6,226 nt of DNA from Bacteroidales bacterium (GCA_900771365.1 CAAGNU010000082.1:1-6226); one strand, 5' to 3'. Positions 1 to 6,182 are shown, counted from the first letter of the stretch. Translations and numbers: made by a program. The notes: generated by a model not told the origin, from the sequence alone.

Positions 1-6
1 AATTAC

Positions 7-40
7 AAAAAAAAGCTGACTCCTCAGGCAGGAGCCAGCC
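7..40 (-). terminator. Intrinsic terminator with an 8-U tail
   Basis: Read on the minus strand, a 10-bp stem is formed by plus-strand positions 30-39 and 15-24. It is fully paired if one G-U pair is allowed and closes a 5-base loop (25-29). Eight T residues follow directly (plus-strand A run 7-14). This is a textbook Rho-independent terminator for leftward transcription. On the plus strand the G-U position becomes an A-C mismatch and no clean U run follows, so it is directional. It lies about 95 bases beyond another leftward terminator (134-180). It may therefore be a backup for the same operon or the end of a separate short transcript. Confidence 0.8.
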
Positions 41-133
41 CAAATTTTAATTTTTCGAGATTTACATGTGCATGCATACTCGCGCACGCGAGGCACGAAG
101 TTTTAGCGGACAACAATAATATAAAAATGAAAA
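41..133. other. A/T-rich gap between two leftward terminators
   Basis: This 93-base stretch has no ORF of useful length on either strand. It contains an 8-base palindrome (tgcatgca, 69-76) and a small G+C-rich hairpin (ctcgc at 79-83 pairing with gcgag at 88-92). The rest is A/T-rich. A small RNA ending at the 7-40 terminator is possible. The best minus-strand promoter-like octamer (plus positions 111-118, TATTGTTG on the minus strand) misses the Bacteroidetes consensus by one base and has no clear upstream TTG at the right spacing, so I do not call a promoter. Confidence 0.4.
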
Positions 134-180
134 AGATGTTCAGACTGTCAGACTTTGAATATCTGACAATCTGAACATCT
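134..180 (-). terminator. Intrinsic terminator of the three-gene cluster
   Basis: Plus positions 134-152 and 162-180 form a 19-position stem with a single mismatch (145 against 169): 11 paired bases, the mismatch, then 7 more, closing a 9-base loop (153-161). On the minus strand the hairpin is followed by a T-rich run (cttttt, then attttta), as expected for Rho-independent termination. It begins about 40 bases after the stop codon of the DUF1963 gene (220), so it ends that gene's transcript. Both arms consist of the same octamer (TCTGAACA / TCTGACAR) in opposite orientation. Confidence 0.85.
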
Positions 181-205
181 AAACGTCTGAACATCTAAAT
201 GTCTG
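162..205. repeat. Degenerate octamer tandem repeat
   Basis: The plus strand reads as consecutive 8-base units beginning TCT: TCTGACAA, TCTGAACA, TCTAAACG, TCTGAACA, TCTAAATG and a final TCTG. Seen another way, a 16-base unit starting tctgaacatctaaa is present twice (170-185 and 186-201), differing only near the end. The left part of the tract is also the right arm of the terminator hairpin. Similar short-period tracts lie in the gap between the two larger genes, which suggests a genome-wide class of intergenic repeat. Confidence 0.75.
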
Positions 206-219
206 CCCTTCTTTCCCCT

Positions 220-855
220 TCAGAAGGAGAAGAGGTGGCCGAAGGCGTAGGGCCAGCGGCGGGCAGCGAGGTCTTGCGGACTGATGAGGAGGTGGAGCAT
301 TCCGCAGTCGTAGAAGCGTAGGTTCCAGCTATCTTCTTCGTCGACTTGCAGGAGCGAGACGGCTTCGGGGTATTGTTCGCAGACTTCTTCTAAATAGGGC
401 TTGCCGAGGAGTTTGAAGCCTTCGGCCTGTGCGTCGCAAGGCTCAAAGGTGATAGCCTGAGGCGGGAAGAAGACATCGCTGCCGTCGTCGTAGAGCATCT
501 CGTAGGGCTCAAGGTTGTCGCAGGTGGGGGAGTACATTACGCGCACGAGACGGTTGTCCCAGTCGCCCAGCGGGGTGTGGATGGGGCTGTCGAGGCCGAG
601 GAAGTAGTCTATGGCGGCGAAGAAGTAGAGCATTCCTTTGTGCGGCAAGAGCCCTTGCGGGTCTAACGCAGCGATATCGCTGCAGCATATCTGACAGAGG
701 AAGGTGAGGGGCTCGTCCCAGCTGTCGCCTTCTTCTGTGCAGGGGACGACGGGGTAGGGCGAGCCTTGCGGAAGGTCGGGAGCGCCCCACCATTTGCTGT
801 GGCCTATTGGCACCGGGGCAGGGTCATCGAAGAGGAGTCGGATGGAATAGGACAT
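220..855 (-). CDS. YwqG-like (DUF1963) family protein
   Basis: This 211-residue protein has no signal peptide or membrane segment and is probably cytoplasmic. Family hallmarks appear in order: SKWWGAPDLPQG (20-31), matching the family's 'S+.GG.PDLP.G' opening; PLTFLCQICCSDI (49-61), the 'PL.FL.QI...DL' strand; LLPHKGMLYFF (69-79), the 'LP..G.LYFF' strand; KLLGKPYLEE (148-157); and SLLQVDEEDSWN...CGMLHLLISPQDL (167-196), the C-terminal repeat of the same strand pattern. The family is usually somewhat longer (about 230-260 residues), so this is a compact member. The 'FLCQI' motif also recalls eukaryotic PDCD2/TSR4 proteins, which have been grouped with YwqG as the TYPP domain. The biochemical role of bacterial members is not settled. 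Eight cysteines are present, three clustered at 54, 57 and 58, where relatives usually have A, N and L. The ATG at 853-855 follows an A/T-rich leader without a Shine-Dalgarno site. It begins 33 bases after the large secreted-protein gene and is probably co-transcribed with it. Confidence 0.8.
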   Translation of the reverse strand: MSYSIRLLFDDPAPVPIGHSKWWGAPDLPQGSPYPVVPCTEEGDSWDEPLTFLCQICCSDIAALDPQGLLPHKGMLYFFAAIDYFLGLDSPIHTPLGDWDNRLVRVMYSPTCDNLEPYEMLYDDGSDVFFPPQAITFEPCDAQAEGFKLLGKPYLEEVCEQYPEAVSLLQVDEEDSWNLRFYDCGMLHLLISPQDLAARRWPYAFGHLFSF

Positions 856-888
856 GGGGCTTTGTATTTGTGCGTTAAGAATTATGAT

Positions 889-3675
889 TTATTTCAGTGC
901 CTCCATGACTTCTTGAAGGTCGGCTTTGCACTGGTTGAGGGCTTTGCCGCCGAGGTTGATGCACTTGCCGAAGTAGGCTGCGTCGCCGAGCGTCTTCACT
1001 TGTCCGAGCGAGAGGTTGGCGTTCACTATCTCGGGGAGGAACTCGGCGATGTTGTCCAGCAGCGTCTGGCATTCTTTGTTGATGGATTCGACTTCGTATT
1101 TGGCGTTCTGTGCGGCGTTGCTGCCGTGCTTGGCTACGACGGCCTCCTGGCGTTTCTTCACTTGCGCGGTGCGTTCCCACACGTTGGAGACGTGCCTGAG
1201 GTAGGTGTCGATGTCGGTGATACCGCTGGTCTTGCTGGGCTTCTCCCATTCTACGCGCTTGTCTTTCTTCTTTGTGTTCTTGTCGGCGTTCTCCGACTTG
1301 CCGCTGTCGCTTTTCGCCTGCTTACTGTCGCTCTTGGCTTGGGTCTGCTTGCCGTTGTCGGAGCCGTTCTGGGCCGACGGCGTGTTGCTGCGGCCGTTTT
1401 GGGAGGTGCCGCTCTTGGCGTTGCTGCCAGAGGTGTAGCTGTCGGGCGCGGGGGTGTTGCAGGGGGCCTTGCTCACCGTGATGTCGTAGAAGAGGTACTG
1501 TCCCGAGCGCACGTCGCCGCATTCAAGCCAGAACATGAGCTGGTGGCATTTGAAGATGGGGACGGTGTAGGTGGTGGGCTGCATCTTGTTGTCGAGCCAG
1601 AACTCGCCCACGAGCCTTTGGTCGGCGAAGACGTTGAGTTTGACGGGCGGGGCGTTCTTCTCGCCGAAGGTCGCGGCGAACTCGTCGACGTGTTCATGGA
1701 TATTGGCCACGGTGAAGGTGCAGCTCTCGTATTCGCCGTAGGGGTTGAAGGCGGCTGCGGAGGCCTGCTTCTTGCTTGGGTCGAAGAGGAGGAGTGATAT
1801 GGGGCTGAAGATGGGGCTGGCGCCACCCGTCACGCCGGTGTAGGCGGCTGCGTCGGAGTGGGTGAGGTTGGCACCCGCGCCGGTGAAGAACATGAACACG
1901 GCGCTCATGGGGGTGACATCTTCGAGGCCGAGGGGCACGTTGGTTTCGAGCATGAAGCCTTTGTTCTTGGTGCTGCCGTCTTTGAGGCGGAAGGCCTCAC
2001 GCTGGGTGGTGCCGTCGTGGAAGCATTGGTCCATGCTGAAGTTGGTGAGGCTGCTGACGAAGCGCCCTACGTAGTGGAAGTAGGGTTTGCCGCAGAGGTC
2101 GATGAGGTCGGTCTGGTAGGGACAGTCGGGTGGGGTGTGGATGAAGATGTCGTTCTTGACGGGTTTGCCGCGGTAGAGCACGATGTCGGCCACGCCGATA
2201 ACGGTCTGCCTCTTCTTGCCGTTTCCGGGCTTCTCGAAGCGGAGCTTGCGGCACTTATAGACGGGTATCTCGTAGTATTGGTTGGGCCAGGTGCAGTGTA
2301 CGGTGCGGTCGAAGACGAGCTTATCGTCGGCGTAGATGCGGAGGCTGTCGTCGTCGAGGGCGTGGGCTTTGGTGAGGCAGCCTGTGGTGAAGCTGATCCA
2401 GTCGAACTCGCCGCCGAGGTCGAACTCCGCGTAGGAGTCTATCATGTCGCTCAGGAGGGTGTTGCCTGTGGTGAGGAGGAGGCCTTCCCAGAATTTCTCA
2501 CCGCCCATGGAGAAGGTGATGTACTGCGACTCGCCGTAGAACATGGTGTTGTCGGCCTTGCTCATGCCGCGGACGGAGTAGGGAGGTATGTTGGAGAGCA
2601 GGGGGCAGGGCGAGGGCAGCTGGCTGAGTTTGTCTTTGTTGAGGTTGAGGACTCCGGACTCGGGCACATCGGTGCTGCCTGCGGGGTAGGCGCAAATATC
2701 GACCACGCCGAAGGTGATGGTGCCCATGAGGTCTCCTGAGCGGCGTTCGCTGGAGAAGGAGAGGTTCTCAACGTTTTTGACGTCGAGGGTTACCTGCTCG
2801 GCGAGGCTGGTCTGAGTGATGACTTTCTCGTAGATAATCTTGTTGTCGGCTTTGACGATGAGCCAGGCTGAGGAGTTGGTGCTTTGGTTGTCGCGGGGAC
2901 CGATGATGAAGGAGACTTTGTCGTAGCGTTTGTTGAGCCAGAAATAGCTCCAGGCGCAGTTTTTGCCGACTATGGCTTCATCGGCTGTGAACTGGAGGCC
3001 GCTGAAGAACTCTTTGCGGTTGATGCGGATGCTTTTTTCGTTGAATTGCGGGCCGTCCTTAATCTTTTCGGTGCCTATGTTGCGCACCCAGCCTGAGTGG
3101 CGGATAAAGTGGGGCTTGAGCTGGTCCACGAGCTTGATTTTGCCCTTGGGGAGCTTGTCGAGGGGGTTGGCAGGGAGGATGGGCTTCTGCCCGTTCTTCC
3201 AGAGGCGTGGCTCGCCGAAGCCGACGGAGAAGTCGCCTTGCAGCACGGAGACTTTCAGCTCTTTCACGCCCGCGACATCGAGGTTGATGTAGCGGAGGGC
3301 GTCATGTTCCCAGACGGGGGTGTCGAGGAGGCGCTTGCCATCGCCCGTGATGGTGAGGATGCAGTAGCTGCCGTCGGAGGCGGAGTTGGGCTTGTAGGGA
3401 CCGAGGACGAAGGTGAGTCGGCTGTAGCTGCCGCCGAGGTTGAAGATGGCTCTGCCCGCATCGTTGCTCCCTATGAGGCCCGCTTTGGGACCTGCGATGA
3501 AGAAGCCGTCTTTGAAGGTGTAGCGCGAGATGGCCGGGAACGAGGCTTTGGGGGAGGAGAAATTGACGTACTGGGTGGAGTCGGTGGGTTTGACTTGTTT
3601 GCCCAGCACGGTTTGTGCCATGAGGCTCAAGGAGCCGCAGAGCAGCATGATGGCAAGGAGAGAGAGCTTTTTCAT
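889..3675 (-). CDS. Secreted protein with four NPCBM-like beta-domains
   Basis: This 928-residue protein starts with a clear signal peptide (MKKLSLLAIMLLCGSLSLMA, cut before Q21). No proper lipobox is seen, so it should be released to the periplasm or beyond. Four domains (roughly 38-160, 190-332, 370-503, 525-737) share three landmarks. The first is a strand such as YSRLTFVLGP (84), YDKVSFIIGP (251), FDWISFTTG (424) or ESCTFTVANI (650). The second is a 'DGK-LL' turn: GDGKRLLD (111), ADNKIIYE (276), ADDKLVFD (449), ADQRLVGE (684). The third is a strand such as INLDVAGVKELKVS (130), VTLDVKNVENLSFS (295), EIPVYKCRKLRF (469) or TVPIFKCHQLMF (704). This pattern resembles the NPCBM/galactose-binding fold, which suggests glycan binding; that is inference. 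Residues 738-822 are a Ser/Asn/Lys/Gln-rich linker and 823-928 are helical. There is no catalytic motif and no obvious C-terminal sorting domain. The frame stays open to an ATG at 3759, but that extension runs through repeats, so the signal-peptide ATG (3673-3675) is chosen. Confidence 0.85.
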   Translation of the reverse strand: MKKLSLLAIMLLCGSLSLMAQTVLGKQVKPTDSTQYVNFSSPKASFPAISRYTFKDGFFIAGPKAGLIGSNDAGRAIFNLGGSYSRLTFVLGPYKPNSASDGSYCILTITGDGKRLLDTPVWEHDALRYINLDVAGVKELKVSVLQGDFSVGFGEPRLWKNGQKPILPANPLDKLPKGKIKLVDQLKPHFIRHSGWVRNIGTEKIKDGPQFNEKSIRINRKEFFSGLQFTADEAIVGKNCAWSYFWLNKRYDKVSFIIGPRDNQSTNSSAWLIVKADNKIIYEKVITQTSLAEQVTLDVKNVENLSFSSERRSGDLMGTITFGVVDICAYPAGSTDVPESGVLNLNKDKLSQLPSPCPLLSNIPPYSVRGMSKADNTMFYGESQYITFSMGGEKFWEGLLLTTGNTLLSDMIDSYAEFDLGGEFDWISFTTGCLTKAHALDDDSLRIYADDKLVFDRTVHCTWPNQYYEIPVYKCRKLRFEKPGNGKKRQTVIGVADIVLYRGKPVKNDIFIHTPPDCPYQTDLIDLCGKPYFHYVGRFVSSLTNFSMDQCFHDGTTQREAFRLKDGSTKNKGFMLETNVPLGLEDVTPMSAVFMFFTGAGANLTHSDAAAYTGVTGGASPIFSPISLLLFDPSKKQASAAAFNPYGEYESCTFTVANIHEHVDEFAATFGEKNAPPVKLNVFADQRLVGEFWLDNKMQPTTYTVPIFKCHQLMFWLECGDVRSGQYLFYDITVSKAPCNTPAPDSYTSGSNAKSGTSQNGRSNTPSAQNGSDNGKQTQAKSDSKQAKSDSGKSENADKNTKKKDKRVEWEKPSKTSGITDIDTYLRHVSNVWERTAQVKKRQEAVVAKHGSNAAQNAKYEVESINKECQTLLDNIAEFLPEIVNANLSLGQVKTLGDAAYFGKCINLGGKALNQCKADLQEVMEALK

Positions 3676-3692
3676 GGGTGTTAAGTTTTTTA

Positions 3693-3727
3693 AATTGAGA
3701 ATTGAGAATTGAGAATTGAGAATTGGG
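3693..3727. repeat. Heptamer tandem repeat (aattgag)
   Basis: Four perfect consecutive copies of aattgag occupy 3693-3720, followed by a degenerate fifth (aattggg, 3721-3727). They end about 18 bases upstream of the secreted-protein start codon, so they would lie in its 5' leader. The bases between repeat and start are A/T-rich, as expected for a translation start without a Shine-Dalgarno site. Copy-number change would not alter the reading frame of the chosen start. It would alter the leader length and, if transcription starts nearby, promoter spacing. Confidence 0.9.
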
Positions 3728-3895
3728 CGGGGGCCGGCGGTTTGCTGGTCATAGGTCACATTTTAGTTAAGAGTTAAGTTGGGCGGGCGTTGTCGGTTTG
3801 CTGGTCATAGGTCACATTTTAGTTAAGAGTTAAGTTGGGCGGGCGTTGTCGGTTTGCTGGTTATAGGTCACATTTTTAGTTAAGAGTTAAGAGTT
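3725..3895. repeat. 56-bp tandem repeat, three copies
   Basis: Copies lie at 3725-3780 (56 bp), 3781-3836 (56 bp) and 3837-3895 (59 bp). A stub of the next unit, gggcgggcg, begins at 3896. Copies 1 and 2 differ at only four positions, all within the first 13 bases; the remaining 43 bases are identical. Copy 3 has one C-to-T change, one extra T in a T run and two extra bases that extend a gttaaga-type heptamer. The unit length is 8 x 7, and parts of the unit itself show 7-base periodicity (gttaaga/gttaag; gacctat/gaccagc on the minus strand). I see no ORF or strong promoter within it. Confidence 0.92.
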
Positions 3896-3905
3896 GGGCG
3901 GGCGC

Positions 3906-3940
3906 CACATTTCACATCTCACATTTTGCATCTCACAGTT
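3906..3940. repeat. Degenerate heptamer repeat (cacattt/cacatct)
   Basis: Five consecutive 7-base units read cacattt, cacatct, cacattt, tgcatct and cacagtt. The tract begins right after the stub of the 56-bp repeat and ends two bases before the stop codon of the helical-repeat protein gene (3943-3945). It is a third, unrelated heptamer family in the same 267-base gap. No hairpin with a U tail is visible here on the minus strand, so I do not call a terminator after the upstream gene. Confidence 0.75.
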
Positions 3941-3942
3941 GT

Positions 3943-5856
3943 TTAGTCGAAGAGTACTTTGGGGTTCATCTGGTGGGGGGAGCGCCAGTCTATGCCGTAG
4001 CGCAGCAGGGCGCTGTGGCGTGCCGACCAGAAGGCGAAGCAGAAGCCTATGCAGCGGGGCATGTCGTCGAGGGTGGCGTAGGCGTGGCAGTCGGCGTCGT
4101 CGATCACCTCTTCCCATCGGGCGGTCCATTCCACGGGGTCGTGTCGCAGGTAGCCGTGGCCCACAATCTCGTTGAGCCGGCCTGCGTCGGCGAGGGCTAT
4201 GTTGTGGCGCAGCCATTCGGCGTCGTTCTCCAGGTCGAGTATCAGCTCGGGGCTTTCGCCGTCATGGTCGGCCAGCTCGATTTCCAGCTCGGTCATGCGG
4301 AGCTTAAGGCGCGGGTGGTCGCAGAGTATCTCGTTCATTTCAGAGCACCAGATGCGCAGCTCTCGCGGCACGGGTACGGCCTCTTCCAGGAGGCTGCTGG
4401 CGTTCTTGATGAACTTCTCCGCCAGTGTGGCGATTTCCCAGGGGCGCTCGTCCCGCAGTTCGGTGGCGCGTCCTAAGCATTGCTGGCAGGTGGCCAGGCG
4501 GGTGTCTATGTCGGGGTCTGCCGTCCAGTCGTCCTCTTCGGTCTCGCGTTCCCAAGGTTCGTCGTCGCAGTCGTCGCAAAGTGCCTCGTCGCGGCGTTCC
4601 TGCCAGCGGGGGAGGTATCGTTGCTCTATGGCTTCGCTGTGCTGCCTTAGGTAGCCCAGCTGGTAGCCTCCAATCACGTCGTCGAGGGCCTCCTCGTCGC
4701 CCAGCAGCAGGGCATGGTAGAGGCATTCGTAGCCGCAGGCATACTCTTCGTGCAGCCGTTCCTCTGTTCCTTCGGGGCACTCGCAGCGCCCCTCGTCCCA
4801 GCCTTCGGGTGCGGAGTGGGTGAGAATCTTGTCGGCTATGGCTCTCATGCAGTCGGTCTGTCGCAGGTCGGCACCGCGACTATACCATCTCCATGCTTCT
4901 TTCGCGTCGGCTTTGAAGCCCATGTCGCCCTCGTCGTAGTAGAGGCCGAGGTAGAAGGCTGCCACGTTCTCGCCCATTTCGGCGGCGAGGGGCAGGTGGT
5001 GTTGGAGTATGTCGTGGATGCGCTGCTGCTCAGTGGGGTCCATGCTGTCGAACTCTTCGGGCGTGAGCGTCAGCGAGTAGGCCATGTAGCCTTCCGAGGC
5101 TTTGGCTTCGCGGGCTTTCTCCATGATGCTGAGGAAGTGCTCGCGGTCGGCTACCTCGCCCTCGTCGTTGAGGCAGGTGGTGTAGGCCAGGTGGAAGAAG
5201 GCCTCTCTGTCGCCCAGGGCTATGGCTCTCTCAAAGTGCTGCACGGCGGCCTCTTTGTCGCCGCTTTCGCGTAGCGCCTCGCCCATGAGGCAGTAGAGCT
5301 GGCCGTCAGTCTCGCCCTCTTCCAGTTCGTTGATGAGGCTTTGTAGCGAGGTCATGGCTTCGTGGAGGTTGTGCTCCGTGCCGCGGCTGCCGTATATCTG
5401 GCCGATTATCTTGATGAGACGGCCTTTCGTAGAGCCCTCGTCTATGGCACGTTGCAGCTCGGCGCGGTAGCGTTCCATGTCGGCTTCGCCGAAGTCGCCG
5501 TCGCGGTAGCAGAGAGCCAGCTGGGCGCGGGCGTCGGCTATGCCGCCTTCCGTGGCGCGGGCGTAGTAGCGGTGGGCTATCTCGTCCGAGTCGGGCTGCG
5601 GCTGGAGGCTGTCGTGGTAGCGGGCCAGGGCGTACTGCATGTAGGGGTTGCCTGCTTCGGCGGCGGTGCGTATTGCCTCGATGACTTTGACGGCTTCGGG
5701 TGCTGTCGGGTCGGCCAGCTGGGCCACGTCGCACTGCCTCCGTAGCAGGCGCAGCAGGTAGCGGCGGCATAAGGGCTCGTCGGCATGGGCTGAGCAGAGA
5801 CGGAAGGCCTCCAAGGTGTCGAAATGGCTGATGAAAGACGCTATGGTCGTGTTCAT
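3943..5856 (-). CDS. Sel1/TPR-like repeat protein with novel C-terminal module
   Basis: This 637-residue protein has no signal peptide or membrane segment and is likely cytoplasmic. Helical-repeat segments resemble Sel1/TPR units: 70-125 (YMQYALARYHD, then YYARATEGGIADARAQLALC, then YRDG), 186-224 (QLYCLMGEALRESGDKEAAV, then FERAIALGDREAFFHLAY) and 297-345 (NVAAFYLGLYYDEGD, then AWRWYSRGAD). Such repeats generally bind other proteins. Residues 428-449 are strongly acidic and flanked by two CxxC pairs (427/430 and 457/460), a possible but unproven metal site. The C-terminal part (about 499-637) is a separate module with LRHDPVEWTARWEEVIDD (570-587), GFCFAFWSAR (604-613) and the end SPHQMNPKVLFD (626-637). 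I believe similar ends occur in other Bacteroidetes proteins but cannot name a family. The ATG at 5854-5856 has an A/C-rich leader without a Shine-Dalgarno site. A promoter lies about 90 bases upstream. The gene is followed by a 267-base repeat-filled gap. Confidence 0.85.
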   Translation of the reverse strand: MNTTIASFISHFDTLEAFRLCSAHADEPLCRRYLLRLLRRQCDVAQLADPTAPEAVKVIEAIRTAAEAGNPYMQYALARYHDSLQPQPDSDEIAHRYYARATEGGIADARAQLALCYRDGDFGEADMERYRAELQRAIDEGSTKGRLIKIIGQIYGSRGTEHNLHEAMTSLQSLINELEEGETDGQLYCLMGEALRESGDKEAAVQHFERAIALGDREAFFHLAYTTCLNDEGEVADREHFLSIMEKAREAKASEGYMAYSLTLTPEEFDSMDPTEQQRIHDILQHHLPLAAEMGENVAAFYLGLYYDEGDMGFKADAKEAWRWYSRGADLRQTDCMRAIADKILTHSAPEGWDEGRCECPEGTEERLHEEYACGYECLYHALLLGDEEALDDVIGGYQLGYLRQHSEAIEQRYLPRWQERRDEALCDDCDDEPWERETEEDDWTADPDIDTRLATCQQCLGRATELRDERPWEIATLAEKFIKNASSLLEEAVPVPRELRIWCSEMNEILCDHPRLKLRMTELEIELADHDGESPELILDLENDAEWLRHNIALADAGRLNEIVGHGYLRHDPVEWTARWEEVIDDADCHAYATLDDMPRCIGFCFAFWSARHSALLRYGIDWRSPHQMNPKVLFD

Positions 5857-5942
5857 GGTCGGTTCGTTGTTGGTTTATAAAGCAGCGTTGTTGCGTGATT
5901 AATAATGTGTTGCGTTTGTTGCGTTCCACACTCATCACCTTG

Positions 5943-5974
5943 CAAAGGTAGTCATAATAATTGATATATGCAAG
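5943..5974 (-). promoter_or_regulatory. Bacteroidetes-type promoter for the cluster
   Basis: On the minus strand, TACCTTTG (plus 5943-5950) matches the Bacteroidetes -7 consensus TAnnTTTG exactly. An upstream TTG (plus 5971-5973, within CTTGCAT) lies 20 bases before it, fitting the -33 TTTG element. The intervening DNA is A/T-rich. Transcription would start near 5935-5939, giving a leader of about 80 bases before the ATG at 5856. It is the only close match I find in the window and could drive all three genes. Confidence 0.75.
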
Positions 5975-5982
5975 TTTTTTAA

Positions 5983-6045
5983 CATATCGGCTTTAAAGAA
6001 AGTCCATAGAGCGGCTCAGTCGAATGCCATTCGACTGCCGATATG
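5983..6045. repeat. Nested inverted repeats upstream of the promoter
   Basis: The outer arms are perfect 9-base inverted repeats: catatcggc (5983-5991) and gccgatatg (6037-6045). Inside lies a perfect 10-base palindromic pair, cagtcgaatg (6017-6026) and cattcgactg (6028-6037), separated by one base; the two pairs share base 6037. The left outer arm starts about 9 bases upstream of the -33 element of the promoter. No U run follows on either strand, so an intrinsic terminator is unlikely. A protein-binding site or the remains of a mobile repeat are alternatives. Confidence 0.6.
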
Positions 6046-6069
6046 AGAGTGTCCCTCACGTAGAATCCG
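6017..6069. repeat. Imperfect dispersed repeat, copy A
   Basis: This 53-base segment is repeated imperfectly at 6183-6226. Shared blocks are cagtcgaatgccattc at the left, then ctgc(c)cgatatg, and aatccg at the right. Copy A carries additional bases before the aatccg end. It contains the perfect 10-base palindrome described at 5983-6045. Confidence 0.6.
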
Positions 6070-6182
6070 CAGTAACGTATCAGTGTTCTGTCGATTCTGA
6101 GTGAGTATTCCATTCGATTCATTCTATTGGCTCGTATATTGTTCATTACGATTTAGTTGTCGGTAGAATCGAATAGTCGAAG
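6046..6182. other. Non-coding spacer, no gene seen
   Basis: No plausible ORF, hairpin terminator or promoter match is visible here. The stretch is unusually rich in short gattc/gaatc-type words (tcgattctga, cattcgattcattc, gaatcgaatagtcgaa), which echo the gaatgccattc core of the flanking repeats. It may be decayed repeat sequence. Confidence 0.4.

Noticed and set aside
766..1797. 343-codon open frame on the plus strand
   Set aside because: It lies wholly opposite the secreted protein and DUF1963 genes. Its translation is Gly/Val/Ala/Leu-rich without domain motifs, as expected for the complement of G+C-rich coding sequence.
1858..2739. 293-codon open frame on the plus strand
   Set aside because: It is antisense to the four-domain secreted protein, has biased composition (Val/Glu/Gly) and no recognisable motif or leader. 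The minus-strand frame has a signal peptide and repeated domains.
3676..3759. Upstream ATG at 3759 as the true start of the secreted protein
   Set aside because: It would bury the signal peptide behind 28 residues encoded by intergenic repeats. The ATG at 3675 directly begins a standard signal sequence and has an A/T-rich leader.
3725..3895. CRISPR array
   Set aside because: The units are directly adjacent copies of one 56-bp sequence with no unique spacers and no cas genes nearby.
3676..3942. Separate promoter for the secreted-protein gene
   Set aside because: I searched the minus strand for TAnnTTTG with an upstream TTTG and found no convincing match within the repeats.
5306..5938. 210-codon minus-strand frame starting MMSVERNK
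   Set aside because: It overlaps the first 550 bases of the helical-repeat gene in another frame and becomes Arg/Pro-rich there. Its start would also fall almost at the predicted transcription start.
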